This document shows positions 53,352 to 62,351 of a stretch of DNA of 64,000 nt, piece by piece. The notes under the pieces are model-generated. The model made no database searches. It was not told where the DNA came from and worked only from the letters and a program-made list of their open reading frames with translations. Origin of the DNA: Bog-473 sp963741995. GTDB taxonomy: Bacteria; Actinomycetota; Acidimicrobiia; Acidimicrobiales; RAAP-2. The stretch lies in contig CAVUKI010000009.1 in NCBI GenBank assembly GCA_963741995.1, forward strand, positions 514,144 through 578,143, read 5' to 3'. The position numbers and the translations under genes were made by a program. Positions within the stretch are counted from its first letter, which is position 1. Each line of letters begins with the position of its first letter.

Positions 53352-54178
53352 GGCCGGCCCGTGGCGCTACCTCGGGCGCCAGCATCACCACCGACCCTGA
53401 CCACGCGCGCCGCGTCATCGAATCGTCGCGCCAGGAGTTCGACACCCGCCACCCCGACGTAAAGCTCTCGCCCGTCGTGGGCCTCATCTGCGCCTACGAA
53501 GAGGAAGGCAACATCGGAGCCGTCCTGGCCGCCATGCCGACGGAGGCCTGCGGCCTGGCGGTGACCACCCTCGTCGTGGTTGACGGTGGAAGGGACAAGA
53601 CCGATCAGGTTGCGAAGGACTCGGGCGCGGTGACGTTCGTGTTGAGCGAGAACCTCGGACACGGCTATGCCCTCCGCGTGGGCTACGCCCTGTGCATCGA
53701 GCTCGGCGCGCAGTTCGTCGTCACGCTGGACGCCGACGGACAGAACGATCCATCCGAAATTCCCGTCATGCTCCAACCACTGGTCGACGATACGTCGGAC
53801 TTCGTCGTCGCCTCGCGCGTGCTCGGCCAGGACACGACCACGGACCGCTTTCGCAAGGTCGGGGTGCGCGTGTTCTCCTGGGCGATGAGCGCCATGGGCC
53901 ACACCAAGCTCACGGATACTTCAAACGGGTACCGGGCCCTGAGGGTGAGCATGCTCGACGATGTCGCCTATCGGCTGGTGCAGCCGCAATACCAGACGGC
54001 CGAGCTCCTCATCATCGCCATGAAGCGCGGGTGGCGCGTCAGCGAGGAACCCACCGTGTGGTTGCCGCGGGCGTCTGGGACCACCAAGAAGGGCAAGAAC
54101 TGGCTCTTCGGATTCCGCTACGGACGGGTCGTGTTCGAGACCTGGTGGAAGGTCCGCAAGGAGCCCCGCCACCAGTAA
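53348..54178 (+). CDS. Family 2 glycosyltransferase
   Basis: 276 residues. The GT-A fold starts VVGLICAYEEEGNIGAVLAA; FVVTLDADGQNDPSEIP holds the metal-binding DxD-like DAD; ENLGHGYALRVGYAL and TDTSNGYRALRV are typical of DPM1/polyprenyl-phosphate mannosyl- or glucosyltransferases. TTG 53348 overlaps the HD gene's stop. No membrane helices. It probably transfers sugar to a lipid carrier or glycolipid. Confidence 0.85.
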   Translation: MRPARGATSGASITTDPDHARRVIESSRQEFDTRHPDVKLSPVVGLICAYEEEGNIGAVLAAMPTEACGLAVTTLVVVDGGRDKTDQVAKDSGAVTFVLSENLGHGYALRVGYALCIELGAQFVVTLDADGQNDPSEIPVMLQPLVDDTSDFVVASRVLGQDTTTDRFRKVGVRVFSWAMSAMGHTKLTDTSNGYRALRVSMLDDVAYRLVQPQYQTAELLIIAMKRGWRVSEEPTVWLPRASGTTKKGKNWLFGFRYGRVVFETWWKVRKEPRHQ

Positions 54179-54196
54179 TGCGTCCTTCGTACGGCC

Positions 54197-54940
54197 TCAA
54201 TAGCGGCCGGTCTTCTCCCGGGCCTCGTCGTAGACAGCCTGCAACCGAGGAACAAGCGCTTCGGTCGCGGCACGTACTGCCGAGCGCGAGACACGTCCGC
54301 CTTCGGTCCGGGCCGGCGACGGGATCGGCGGTCCGATGACGACCTGGATCGTATAGGGCTTCGGGACAGCACTCCCCTTGGGCATGGCGAGATCGGATCC
54401 TCCGATGCCGATGGGGATGATGGGCGCGCCGGTGCGCGCCGAAAGGAACGTCGCACCCTCCATCAGATCTTCCACGACCCTGCCGTCCCGGCGCGTCCCC
54501 TCTGGGAACAGGACGAGGAGCTCGCCACCGCGGAGGACCTCTTCGGCGCGCTGGAGTGCCTCACGGTCGGCTGATTCACGGTGGACGGGAAAGGCCCCGA
54601 CGGTCAGCAGCAACTTGCCGAGCCACTTGTGCTTCCACATCTCGTCCTTGGTCATGAAGAAGAGCTTGCGCTCCGTGCAGAAGGCAGCGAAGCCGAAGTC
54701 GGCAAACGATCGGTGGACGGGGGCCAAGATGGCCGGCCCGGTTTCCGGAATGTGCTCCCTCCCGACGACGTTGGGCCGGAACCAGGCCCAGAGGGCGGTG
54801 GCGAACAACATGCGCTCGAGCCGGTAGAGGACCGAACGGCGCGGATCGATCTCGAACGGCTGGTGGCGCCCCGGCGCCTCGGCGCCAGACCCACCCTCGC
54901 CTTCGGCTTCTGGTGACGATCCCGCTGGGCTCACAGCCAC
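54197..54940 (-). CDS. plsC: 1-acyl-sn-glycerol-3-phosphate acyltransferase
   Basis: 247 residues. Block I HRSFAD (HX4D), a following FFMTKDEMWKHKWLGKLL membrane-proximal helix, and block III LFPEGTRR are the PlsC catalytic and substrate motifs; IIPIGIGGSDL is block IV. A 40-residue Gly/Glu-rich N-terminus precedes the domain. GTG 54940 overlaps the aroA-cmk stop by ten bases. In Actinobacteria this gene commonly lies between cmk and der. Confidence 0.9.
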   Translation of the reverse strand: MAVSPAGSSPEAEGEGGSGAEAPGRHQPFEIDPRRSVLYRLERMLFATALWAWFRPNVVGREHIPETGPAILAPVHRSFADFGFAAFCTERKLFFMTKDEMWKHKWLGKLLLTVGAFPVHRESADREALQRAEEVLRGGELLVLFPEGTRRDGRVVEDLMEGATFLSARTGAPIIPIGIGGSDLAMPKGSAVPKPYTIQVVIGPPIPSPARTEGGRVSRSAVRAATEALVPRLQAVYDEAREKTGRY

Positions 54941-56847
54941 GACAGCACCTCCTCGACCACATCCTGCACGGTGCGACGGGTGGTATCGATCCGGTGCGCA
55001 TCCTCGGCCTCGCGCAGGGGTGACGCGTCACGAGTCGAGTCGATTCGATCACGACGGGCCACCCCTTCCGGCGCCTCGTCATTCCGGCGGCGGGCTCGTT
55101 CCGCGGGCGAGGCGGTCAGGTAGACCTTCAGCTCCGCTCCTGGGAACACGACCGATCCGATGTCGCGTCCTTCGACCACTCCACCGCCGTGGGCAGCGAC
55201 CCAGGCTCGCTGACGCTCCACCAGGTGTCGCCGCACCTCGGCGTTCGCGGCGACGACCGAGACGGCGCGGCCTACCTCGGGCGAACGGATGAGGCCGGTG
55301 ACGTCCCGTCCGTCGATGATCACCCGCTTTCCCACCTCGATCGTTGACGCCCCGGCCAGTGCCGCCACGCTGTCGCTCTCGTCCGGGGCCATTCCCAGCT
55401 CCAGGACCAGCGCAGCGACGGCCCGGTACATGGCGCCAGTATCGAGACGGTCGACACCCAGCCGCTTGGCCACCGCTCTCGAAACCGTGGACTTGCCTGC
55501 TCCAGCGGGCCCGTCGATCGCGACCAGCAGTGCCCTCGGGGACGCCGGCCCGGCGGCCAACCGCTCGAGGTCTTCGGCAAAGGTCGGGTAGCTGGTCTCG
55601 ACCGCAGCAAAACCGGTGATCAGACTGCGCTCCCCCGGGCGCGCCGCCAGCGCCGCGACGGCGGATGCCATCGCCATCCGGTGGTCGCCCTGGCTGTCGA
55701 AGCGGCCCCCACGCAGCTGACCTCCAACGCCGGTGATGGCCAAGGTGTCCCCGTCGATGGTGGCGTGCGCACCGAACGTCTGGACCATGTCGGCCACGGC
55801 GACGAGCCGATCGACTTCCTTCACGCGGAGCTCGCCGACGTCCGTGAAGACCGTCGTGCCCCGCGCGACGGCAGCGGCGACGGCGAGGGCGGGAATCTCG
55901 TCGAGCGAGGGTATCTCGCTGGCTCGCACTTCGGTGGCGGTCAAGGGGCCGGCCGTGGCTCGGATCATGGTGGTGCCGGGATCTCCGGGAATCAGTGTGA
56001 CCGATGCGCCCATCCGCCGCAGGACAGAGACGTAGCCGAGGCGAGCGGGTCCGTCGTAGACCCCAGCCACGTCGACCGCGCTGCCGGGCACGACGCACCC
56101 GGCCACGGCGAAGAAGGCCGAGGCAGAGGGGTCGCCGGGCACCGTGCGATCCACCGGCTTGAGGGAGGAGGCGCGCACGCGCACGATGCGACCCTCGCCC
56201 CAGGGCTCGACCGTGAGGTCGGCACCCGCCTCAATCAGCATCTCTTCGGTATGGGTGCGCGTCGTGACGGCCTCGCGCACGATGGTCGTCCCCTCAGCCG
56301 AAAGTCCGGCGAGGATGATGGCCGACTTCACCTGCGCGCTGACCACTTTGGAGGTCCAGTCGATCCCGTGCAGCGCGCCACCCCGGACGCGCAACGGCGG
56401 ATTGCAGCGCGCCCCCTGGCCGCGTACGGTCGCTCCCATGAGCCCGAGCGGCTCGGCCACACGGTCCATGGGGCGGCTCGACAATGACGCATCACCGACC
56501 AGTTCGGTCTCCCAGTCGAATCCGGAGACCAGGCCGGCCAACAGGCGCATCGAGGTCCCCGAGTTCCCGCAGTCGAGCGGCCAGTCGGGGCGGTGGAGAC
56601 GCGCCCGGCCGCCGTGGATGACGACGGCCCCGTCACTGTGGCGTTCCGCGCCAGCCCCCATCGCCTCCACTGCAGCCAGGGAGGCCGCCACATCGGCTCC
56701 GTCTGACAGGCCGCGAATGACAGACGTGCCTTCAGCCAGGGCGCCGAGGAGCACGGAGCGATGGGAGATCGATTTCTCGCCCGGTGTGCGGACTGCGCCG
56801 CGGCAAGGGGTGCCACCATCGACGACGAGGACGCGCGGTGCCGTCAC
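54931..56847 (-). CDS. aroA-cmk: EPSP synthase - cytidylate kinase fusion (AroA-Cmk)
   Basis: One uninterrupted frame of 638 residues. Residues 1-435 are 5-enolpyruvylshikimate-3-phosphate synthase: EKSISHRSVL (24-33), LDCGNSGTSMRLL (91-103), KEVDRL and GDHRMAMA. Residues 440-638 are CMP kinase: P-loop GPAGAGKST (446-454), RLDTGAMYRAVA, VVEGRDIGSVVFP and RDRIDSTRDASPL. So one protein joins the sixth shikimate step with CMP/dCMP phosphorylation. The linker (AAGPASPRAL) is very short and there is no internal stop or shift. GTG 56847 overlaps the tyrA stop (GTGA). Confidence 0.95.
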   Translation of the reverse strand: MTAPRVLVVDGGTPCRGAVRTPGEKSISHRSVLLGALAEGTSVIRGLSDGADVAASLAAVEAMGAGAERHSDGAVVIHGGRARLHRPDWPLDCGNSGTSMRLLAGLVSGFDWETELVGDASLSSRPMDRVAEPLGLMGATVRGQGARCNPPLRVRGGALHGIDWTSKVVSAQVKSAIILAGLSAEGTTIVREAVTTRTHTEEMLIEAGADLTVEPWGEGRIVRVRASSLKPVDRTVPGDPSASAFFAVAGCVVPGSAVDVAGVYDGPARLGYVSVLRRMGASVTLIPGDPGTTMIRATAGPLTATEVRASEIPSLDEIPALAVAAAVARGTTVFTDVGELRVKEVDRLVAVADMVQTFGAHATIDGDTLAITGVGGQLRGGRFDSQGDHRMAMASAVAALAARPGERSLITGFAAVETSYPTFAEDLERLAAGPASPRALLVAIDGPAGAGKSTVSRAVAKRLGVDRLDTGAMYRAVAALVLELGMAPDESDSVAALAGASTIEVGKRVIIDGRDVTGLIRSPEVGRAVSVVAANAEVRRHLVERQRAWVAAHGGGVVEGRDIGSVVFPGAELKVYLTASPAERARRRNDEAPEGVARRDRIDSTRDASPLREAEDAHRIDTTRRTVQDVVEEVLSWL

Positions 56848-57938
56848 GACAGTTGCTCCGCCCGGCAGGGGTAACCGGCTGCTTCCACCGCGACCGTGAG
56901 GGTGTCGGCATCAGCGCCGTCGACCACGAGGATCAGGACCCCTCGCGGCCCTTCGGCGGAGTGCGCGATCTCGATGTCGTAGATGCCGATGCCGGCAGCG
57001 GCAGCCAACGAGGTGATCTCAGCGAGGACGCCGTCACGGTCCGGCACCGGGATCCGCAGTTCGGCCAGGTGTTCGGGCCGGACGGCACGGGCCGGGAGGT
57101 TTCTCCGCGCTGCGCTGGCTTTTTGGAGCGAGGTGAGGATGGCCGTGCGGTCGCGGGCGGCCACCCGGTCGCGCATGGCTCCGAGGTCGGTGACCAAGCC
57201 ATCAAGTGCAGCGACGATCGCCGTCGCGTTCTCGGCGCAGATGTCGGGCCAAATGCCGGGATGACCGGCGGCGACGCGGGTCATGTCTCGAAAGCCACCT
57301 GCCGCCAGCCGGAGCAGCGTGCCGTCATGTTCGGCACCGTCGGTGGCCGCGTTCATGAGCGTGGCAGCCACCAGGTGGGGCACGTGCGAGACGACGGCGA
57401 CGAGGCGGTCGTGGTCCGCCGCCGAAAGGACGAGGACGTCGGCACCCAGGCTCATGACGACGCCCTTCAGCCGATTGAAGGCCTCCAGGTCGGTGGCTGC
57501 GGTCGGCGTCAGCACCCACACCGCTCCGACAAACAACTCGGGATCGGCGCCGTGAAGTCCGGTTTGCTCCGAACCGGCCATCGGATGGCCGCCGATGAAG
57601 CGCGGGTGATCGGCTTCGTCCACGATCGCCGTTTTGACCCCGCTCACGTCCGTCACGACCGTGTCGGCCTGCCTGCCGTCCTGGTCGAGGACCCGTCGAG
57701 CCACTGCAGCCGCGGAGGCGGCGGGGACGGCGACGAAGACCACCTCCGCTTGGAGGTCATCAACGGCAGCATCGATGACGCCCGCGTCGACCGCGGCCTG
57801 GAGCCGCTCCTCGTCGGCATCGAGACCCGAGACGTGCCACCCGCGTCGGCGCAACCCGAGCGCGATCGAACCTCCGATCAGCCCCGTCCCGACGACGAGT
57901 GCCCGCCGGCGTTCTCCGGCGTCAGCCGGGGAGGTCAT
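56844..57938 (-). CDS. tyrA: Prephenate dehydrogenase
   Basis: 364 residues. NAD(P)-binding VVGTGLIGGSIALGL at the start, catalytic-region GGHPMAGSEQTG and VVSHVPHLVAATLM, then a C-terminal ACT domain (LRIPVPDRDGVLAEITSLAA) for feedback control by tyrosine. It oxidatively decarboxylates prephenate to 4-hydroxyphenylpyruvate. Its start overlaps the aroH end by 17 bases and its stop overlaps aroA-cmk, so aroH-tyrA-aroA-cmk is a single coupled operon. Confidence 0.94.
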   Translation of the reverse strand: MTSPADAGERRRALVVGTGLIGGSIALGLRRRGWHVSGLDADEERLQAAVDAGVIDAAVDDLQAEVVFVAVPAASAAAVARRVLDQDGRQADTVVTDVSGVKTAIVDEADHPRFIGGHPMAGSEQTGLHGADPELFVGAVWVLTPTAATDLEAFNRLKGVVMSLGADVLVLSAADHDRLVAVVSHVPHLVAATLMNAATDGAEHDGTLLRLAAGGFRDMTRVAAGHPGIWPDICAENATAIVAALDGLVTDLGAMRDRVAARDRTAILTSLQKASAARRNLPARAVRPEHLAELRIPVPDRDGVLAEITSLAAAAGIGIYDIEIAHSAEGPRGVLILVVDGADADTLTVAVEAAGYPCRAEQLS

Positions 57939-58296
57939 CGCGGAGCCCTTGGGCGCCGTGGAGGTAGACGTGCCTGATCTCTTCGCGCGACCTGGTCGTG
58001 TGGACGTGCAGGAGGACCCTGATGCAGAGCGGCTTGGAGCCGGGAACGGCGATCTCGGCAGCGCAGAGGAGCGGGACGGCGCCGAACCCGATCGCGCGGA
58101 TGGCCGTGGCCGGGAAGCTGCTGGTCACGTCGGCGGTGGCGGTGAACAGCACGCTGATGATGTCGTCCTCGACCAGGTCGTTGCTGGCCATGAGCTCGCC
58201 CATGAGCTCCTGCGATCGCTCCGTGACCTGGGCCACCGTGTCCTCGTCGACCGTCGTCGCCCCGCGCAAACCCCTGACTGTGGGAGCAGCTGCCAT
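57922..58296 (-). CDS. aroH: Chorismate mutase, AroH type
   Basis: 124 residues. VRGLRGATTVDEDTVAQVTERSQEL, NDLVEDDIISVLFTATADV and FGAVPLLCAAEIAVPGS with RVLLHVHT match the trimeric AroH (Bacillus-type) fold; the conserved Arg (RGATT), Glu and Cys of the active site are in place. It converts chorismate to prephenate, the substrate of the next gene, tyrA. Confidence 0.92.
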   Translation of the reverse strand: MAAAPTVRGLRGATTVDEDTVAQVTERSQELMGELMASNDLVEDDIISVLFTATADVTSSFPATAIRAIGFGAVPLLCAAEIAVPGSKPLCIRVLLHVHTTRSREEIRHVYLHGAQGLRDDLPG

Positions 58297-58304
58297 GGCG
58301 GGTC

Positions 58305-58310
58305 ACTCTA
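58305..58310 (-). promoter_or_regulatory. Leaderless-type -10 box (TAGAGT) of the aroH operon
   Basis: TAGAGT ends eight bases before the aroH ATG, in the 50-base gap behind rluB; likely the promoter of aroH-tyrA-aroA-cmk. Confidence 0.5.
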
Positions 58311-58346
58311 CCGGCATCGCCTGGAGGCCCAGGTGGGGGGCACCCC

Positions 58347-59168
58347 CTACGCCCGGGGAACCGCCGTCGAGATCCCTCTCCCGGGGCCGGCTGCGGCGGC
58401 GAGGGCACGGACCTCGCCCGGCTCCAGGGTACGCCACCGGCCTGGGGGCAGGTTGTGGTCCCGCAGGGGACCGATCCGGGTGCGCACGAGGCGTCGGACC
58501 GGATGGCCGATGGCGCTGCACATACGCCGGACCTGGCGATTCCGGCCCTCGTGGATGACAAGGCGCAGGACGCCCGGGGCAAGCACGCCGACCTCGGCTG
58601 GGGCCGTGAGCCCGTCCTCGAGCTCGACACCTTGGCGCAACGTCCGCAATGCGCCGGGAGCGGGCGTGCCCCCGGCGACCTCGGCGACGTACTCCTTGGC
58701 CACGCCGTGCGACGGATGCGTCAGCAGCTGTGCAAGCGTCCCGTCGTTGGTCAGGATCAGGAGTCCCTCGGTATGACGGTCCAGGCGCCCGACAGCGAAG
58801 ACGCGAGGCTCCGACGGCACCAGCGACATGACCGTTGGACGCCCCTGTGGGTCGTCGGCGGTCGTGATGACCCCGTCGGGCTTGTTCAAGAGGTAGTAGA
58901 CGAGGTCGGGAGCAACGGGTACCAGAGCGCCGTCGACCTCGACGCGGGCGGTCTGAAGGTCGATCCGCCGGCCGAGAGTGGCGACCTCCCCGTCGACACG
59001 GACACGGCCGGCAGCGATCAGCTCTTCACAGGCTCGCCGGGACCCGATCCCGACGCGTGCAAGGATCTTCTGGAGGCGCTCGCCCTCAGCCTCAGGCGTC
59101 GTCAGAGGACGCCTCGAGACCGAGGCCCAGCGCCGACTGCAGGTCACGTTCGAGGTCCCCGGCCACAT
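58347..59168 (-). CDS. rluB: Ribosomal large-subunit pseudouridine synthase RluB-type
   Basis: About 250-273 residues. An S4 RNA-binding domain (ERLQKILARVGIGSRRACEEL, AGRVRVDG) precedes the RsuA/RluB catalytic domain with VGRLDRHTEGLLILTNDG (catalytic Asp) and HEGRNRQVRRMC. It modifies 23S rRNA. The start is unclear: the S4 domain begins near 59098, but no ATG, GTG or TTG lies there; GTG 59147 or ATG 59168, both inside scpB, are the available codons. Order scpA-scpB-rluB is the actinobacterial standard. Confidence 0.9.
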   Translation of the reverse strand: MWPGTSNVTCSRRWASVSRRPLTTPEAEGERLQKILARVGIGSRRACEELIAAGRVRVDGEVATLGRRIDLQTARVEVDGALVPVAPDLVYYLLNKPDGVITTADDPQGRPTVMSLVPSEPRVFAVGRLDRHTEGLLILTNDGTLAQLLTHPSHGVAKEYVAEVAGGTPAPGALRTLRQGVELEDGLTAPAEVGVLAPGVLRLVIHEGRNRQVRRMCSAIGHPVRRLVRTRIGPLRDHNLPPGRWRTLEPGEVRALAAAAGPGRGISTAVPRA

Positions 59169-59700
59169 CCGGCCCCGGGAGGAAGTCCTCGACCGCCGGC
59201 AGCTGCTGCAGCGAGTCCAGCCCGAGACGCTCGAGAAAGAGATCCGTGGTGCCGAAGAGCGCCGGCTGGCCGGGACCGTCGGCGTGGCCGACCACCTCGA
59301 TGTAGCCCCGCTGCTCCAGCAGGCGGCTCACGCCGTCCACGTTCACGCCGCGCAAGGCCGAGATCTGACCCCGGGAGACGGGCTGACGGTAGGCCACGAT
59401 GGCCAACGTCTCGAGCGCGGCGGTCGAGAGCCGGTGCGACACCTCGCGGTTGGCGAAGCGCTCCACGTAGGGCGCCAGCTCCGGATGCGTCTGCAGCCGG
59501 GCGCCGCCGGCGATGCGGGCGAGGACGAAGCCCCGGTGCTCGCGCTCGTAGGACTGCGCCAGCTCCGTGAGCACCTCCTCCACTTGCTCGACCGGCACTT
59601 CCACCAGTTCGGCCAGCAGTTGGAGGGCAATGGGCTCCACCGCCACCAGCAGGATGGCCTCAATCGTGCGGCCCAGCTCTGCGTTCTCCACCTGATTCAA
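59092..59700 (-). CDS. scpB: Chromosome segregation/condensation protein ScpB
   Basis: 202 residues with two winged-helix domains: IEAILLVAVEPIALQLLAEL and ALETLAIVAYRQPVSRGQIS, VNVDGVSRLLEQRGYIEV, and FGTTDLFLERLGL, all standard ScpB blocks. It forms the condensin complex with ScpA and Smc. It starts four bases after the scpA stop and its end overlaps rluB. Confidence 0.94.
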   Translation of the reverse strand: MNQVENAELGRTIEAILLVAVEPIALQLLAELVEVPVEQVEEVLTELAQSYEREHRGFVLARIAGGARLQTHPELAPYVERFANREVSHRLSTAALETLAIVAYRQPVSRGQISALRGVNVDGVSRLLEQRGYIEVVGHADGPGQPALFGTTDLFLERLGLDSLQQLPAVEDFLPGPDVAGDLERDLQSALGLGLEASSDDA

Positions 59701-59704
59701 ACCC

Positions 59705-60514
59705 TCATCCTTCGTAGTCGTCGATTGCGTAGCCGTCGAGCTCCGCCAGACCCCGGCCGCTGGTCACGCCGGCCAGCCCGTCCTCCACCACCCACGAGAT
59801 GGCCAGGTCGCCGAACGTCGCGCCCTGGCCCAGCGTCACGCGGCCCATCTTGCACAGCTCGAGCAGGGCCAGGAAGCGCACAATGACCTCAATGCGCGTG
59901 CGGCAGCCCTCCACCAGCGAGCGGAAGGAGGCGGCGCGTTCGGACTCGGGCACGGCGATGAGATCCGCCACGGCTTCGGAGACCGACAGGGTGTCCACGG
60001 TGACGTGGGACAGGTCGACCCGCGGCACCGGCCGTTCGGCGGATCCGCGGAGGTAGGCCTGCGCCAGGTCGTCGGGCGTGATCCCGGCCAGGAGGTCGGG
60101 GGCGTGGACCACGAAGTCGTCGTCGAGTCCCACCTCGCGCGGGATCGAGCGGGACGCCTGCTCGGCCAGGGCGACGAAGACGTCGGCCGCGGCGGCGTAG
60201 GCGCGGCATTCGAGCAGGCGCGCCAGCAGCAGGTCCCGCTCCTCCCAGCCGACGAGATCCTCGTCCTCGTCGGCGTTCTCGCGGCCGGGCAGCAGCTTCT
60301 GGGACTTGAGCTCAATCAGAATGGCGGCCACGAGGAGGAACTCCGAGAGCTGGTTGAAGTCGATCTGCTCGCGCTGGGCCGCGAGCACGCTCACGAAGCC
60401 GTCGATGACCGGCAGCAGGGGTATGTCGAGGATGTCGACCTCATGGGACGAGACGAGGTGCAGCAACAGGTCGATGGGACCCTCGAAACTTGGCGTGGAG
60501 ACCGAGTAGGCCAC
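59705..60514 (-). CDS. scpA: Chromosome segregation/condensation protein ScpA
   Basis: 269 residues. FEGPIDLLLHLVSSHEVDIL and LSEFLLVAAILIELKSQKLLP are the N-terminal Smc-binding kleisin blocks; RIEVIVRFLALLELCKMGRV is the C-terminal winged helix. GTG 60514 follows TAACGT by six bases (leaderless). Starts the scpA-scpB-rluB operon. Confidence 0.94.
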   Translation of the reverse strand: MAYSVSTPSFEGPIDLLLHLVSSHEVDILDIPLLPVIDGFVSVLAAQREQIDFNQLSEFLLVAAILIELKSQKLLPGRENADEDEDLVGWEERDLLLARLLECRAYAAAADVFVALAEQASRSIPREVGLDDDFVVHAPDLLAGITPDDLAQAYLRGSAERPVPRVDLSHVTVDTLSVSEAVADLIAVPESERAASFRSLVEGCRTRIEVIVRFLALLELCKMGRVTLGQGATFGDLAISWVVEDGLAGVTSGRGLAELDGYAIDDYEG

Positions 60515-60520
60515 TTGCCG

Positions 60521-60526
60521 ACGTTA
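60521..60526 (-). promoter_or_regulatory. Leaderless-type -10 box (TAACGT) of scpA
   Basis: TAACGT, six bases before the GTG at 60514. It lies in the 89-base divergent region shared with trpS. Confidence 0.5.
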
Positions 60527-60589
60527 TCGAACCAGCCGGTGCCTCCGGGGCACCCCTGGTCACCTGCCAAAGCTCCTGCCGGAGCGCCC

Positions 60590-60595
60590 TACCAT
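60590..60595 (+). promoter_or_regulatory. Leaderless-type -10 box (TACCAT) of trpS
   Basis: TACCAT, eight bases before ATG 60604. No ribosome site lies between the box and the start codon. Confidence 0.5.
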
Positions 60596-60603
60596 GGCGG
60601 CCC

Positions 60604-61593
60604 ATGGATCGGGTCCTCTCCGGCATTGCGCCATCAGGGAATTTCACTTTGGGCAACTACCTCGGGGCCCTCCGGCACTGGGTGTCCTTCCAGGATGGCT
60701 ATGACGCCTTCTATTTCGTGGTCGACCTCCATGCCCTCACCACCGAGATCAACCCGGCCGACCTGCGGGCCAATACGCTCGACGCCGCCCTCAACCTGCT
60801 CGCCATCGGGCTCGATCCCGAGCGCTGCACGCTCTTCGTGCAGAGCCACGTCCCCGAGCATGCCCAACTGACCTGGCTGCTCGAATGCACCACCACCATG
60901 GGCGAGCTTCGGCGGATGACCCAGTTCAAGGACAAGGGGAAGGGTCAGGACACAGCCCGGGTCGGGCTCTTTACCTATCCCATCCTGATGGCGGCCGACA
61001 TCCTGCTCTACGACGCCGCGGCGGTTCCGGTGGGTGACGACCAGCGCCAGCATCTGGAGCTGACGCGGGACGTCGCCATCCGGTTCAACCACCGCTACGG
61101 CGACACGTTCGTCGTCCCCGAAGCGGCCATCCCGGGGACCGGTGCGCGCGTCATGGACCTGCAGCATCCGGAACGCAAGATGTCGAAGTCCGCCGATTCC
61201 CCGCTCGGCACCATCCGCCTGCTCGATTCAGAAGAGGAGATCACCCGGAAGGTGCGCAAGGCGGTCACCGATACGGACGGTGAGATGCGCTACGACCGCG
61301 AGGCCAAGCCGGGCCTGGCCAACCTCCTGGACCTGCTGGCCGCCACGACCGGGCGGACGCCCACGGAGGTGGCGGCCAGCTACGAGCGCTACGGGGACCT
61401 GAAGAACGACGTTGCGGCGGCGTTGTCCGACCTGCTCCGACCAATTCGGGAGCGTCGATCGGAGCTCGAAGACGACGTGCCCTACGTGCTCGACGTGCTG
61501 GCGCGCGGCGCGGCGCATGCCCACGAGGTGGCGGCAGCGACCTACGCCCGAGCCGCTGACGCCATCGGGCTCCTGCCGCCGGTCGCCGGCTAG
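60604..61593 (+). CDS. trpS: Tryptophanyl-tRNA synthetase
   Basis: 329 residues, class Ic. The HIGH-type motif PSGNFTLGN (10-18), a DLHALTT and SHVPEHAQLTWLL region, GDDQRQHLEL, and the KMSKS loop in RKMSKSADSP are all present. It charges tRNA-Trp. The ATG at 60604 puts the HIGH motif at the usual distance. Convergent with the M50 gene: the two stops overlap by four bases. Confidence 0.96.
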   Translation: MDRVLSGIAPSGNFTLGNYLGALRHWVSFQDGYDAFYFVVDLHALTTEINPADLRANTLDAALNLLAIGLDPERCTLFVQSHVPEHAQLTWLLECTTTMGELRRMTQFKDKGKGQDTARVGLFTYPILMAADILLYDAAAVPVGDDQRQHLELTRDVAIRFNHRYGDTFVVPEAAIPGTGARVMDLQHPERKMSKSADSPLGTIRLLDSEEEITRKVRKAVTDTDGEMRYDREAKPGLANLLDLLAATTGRTPTEVAASYERYGDLKNDVAAALSDLLRPIRERRSELEDDVPYVLDVLARGAAHAHEVAAATYARAADAIGLLPPVAG

Positions 61594-62315
61594 ATCCCGA
61601 GCACGCTTACCCACCAGTTGAACAGCCGGTCGAACAGCCACGTGATGGGGCCGTGGGGATACAAGAAGAAGTTCAGCATGACGAGCCCCAGCAGAATCGG
61701 CATCGTGTACTGGCGGTATCGCAGATAGGTCGGCCAGTAGCGCGCCGGGAGGAGTCGTTCAAGGAGGACCGAGCCGTCGAGGGGCGGGATCGGGATCAGG
61801 TTGAAAATGCAGAGCCACACGTTCACCAGACCGGCATAGAAGACAACCTGCGCGGCAGTCGAGAGTTGTCCGAAGGGCGACAGACCAGGACGGATCACCT
61901 CAATGAACACGACCGCGAAGATCGCGGCCAGGAGAGCATTCATGGCCGGGCCGGCCAGCGACACCAGGACTCCCTGGTTCCGCGGGCTGCGCAAGCGAGC
62001 GGTGTTCACCGGCACCGGCTTGGCCCATCCGAAGACTCCGGCGCTCGTGAGCGAGAGCAACGCCGGAACGATCAGGGTCCCCACGGGGTCGACGTGCACG
62101 AGCGGATTCAGACTCAGACGCCCCGCGCGTTTGGCCGTGTCGTCACCGAAGGCGTTGGCCACCCAACCATGCGACACCTCGTGCAGGATGATTGAGGGCA
62201 CGATGACGCAAAAGACGATGAGTTCCTGCTCGGTGATGTGGTGATAGTGGTAGAGCGCGGCGAAGACGACGACACCGGCGATCACCCACAGGGTGCGCCT
62301 GGTTCGCTGATCCAT
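61590..62315 (-). CDS. M50 (site-2) family membrane metalloprotease
   Basis: 241 residues with about six membrane helices. Zinc site HEVSHG (His45, Glu46, His49) in the first helices, LVSLAGPAMNALLAAIFAV, and the second-site NLIPIPPLDGS with Asp. The short form lacks a PDZ domain, as in stand-alone rhomboid-sized M50B proteases. Its ATG 62315 is chosen over the longer reading to 62351, which would add 12 Pro/Arg-rich residues. Target unknown. Confidence 0.87.
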   Translation of the reverse strand: MDQRTRRTLWVIAGVVVFAALYHYHHITEQELIVFCVIVPSIILHEVSHGWVANAFGDDTAKRAGRLSLNPLVHVDPVGTLIVPALLSLTSAGVFGWAKPVPVNTARLRSPRNQGVLVSLAGPAMNALLAAIFAVVFIEVIRPGLSPFGQLSTAAQVVFYAGLVNVWLCIFNLIPIPPLDGSVLLERLLPARYWPTYLRYRQYTMPILLGLVMLNFFLYPHGPITWLFDRLFNWWVSVLGI

Positions 62316-62351
62316 CGGACGGCGCCCCGAGGGGGCTCCGGGTGGACGCAC

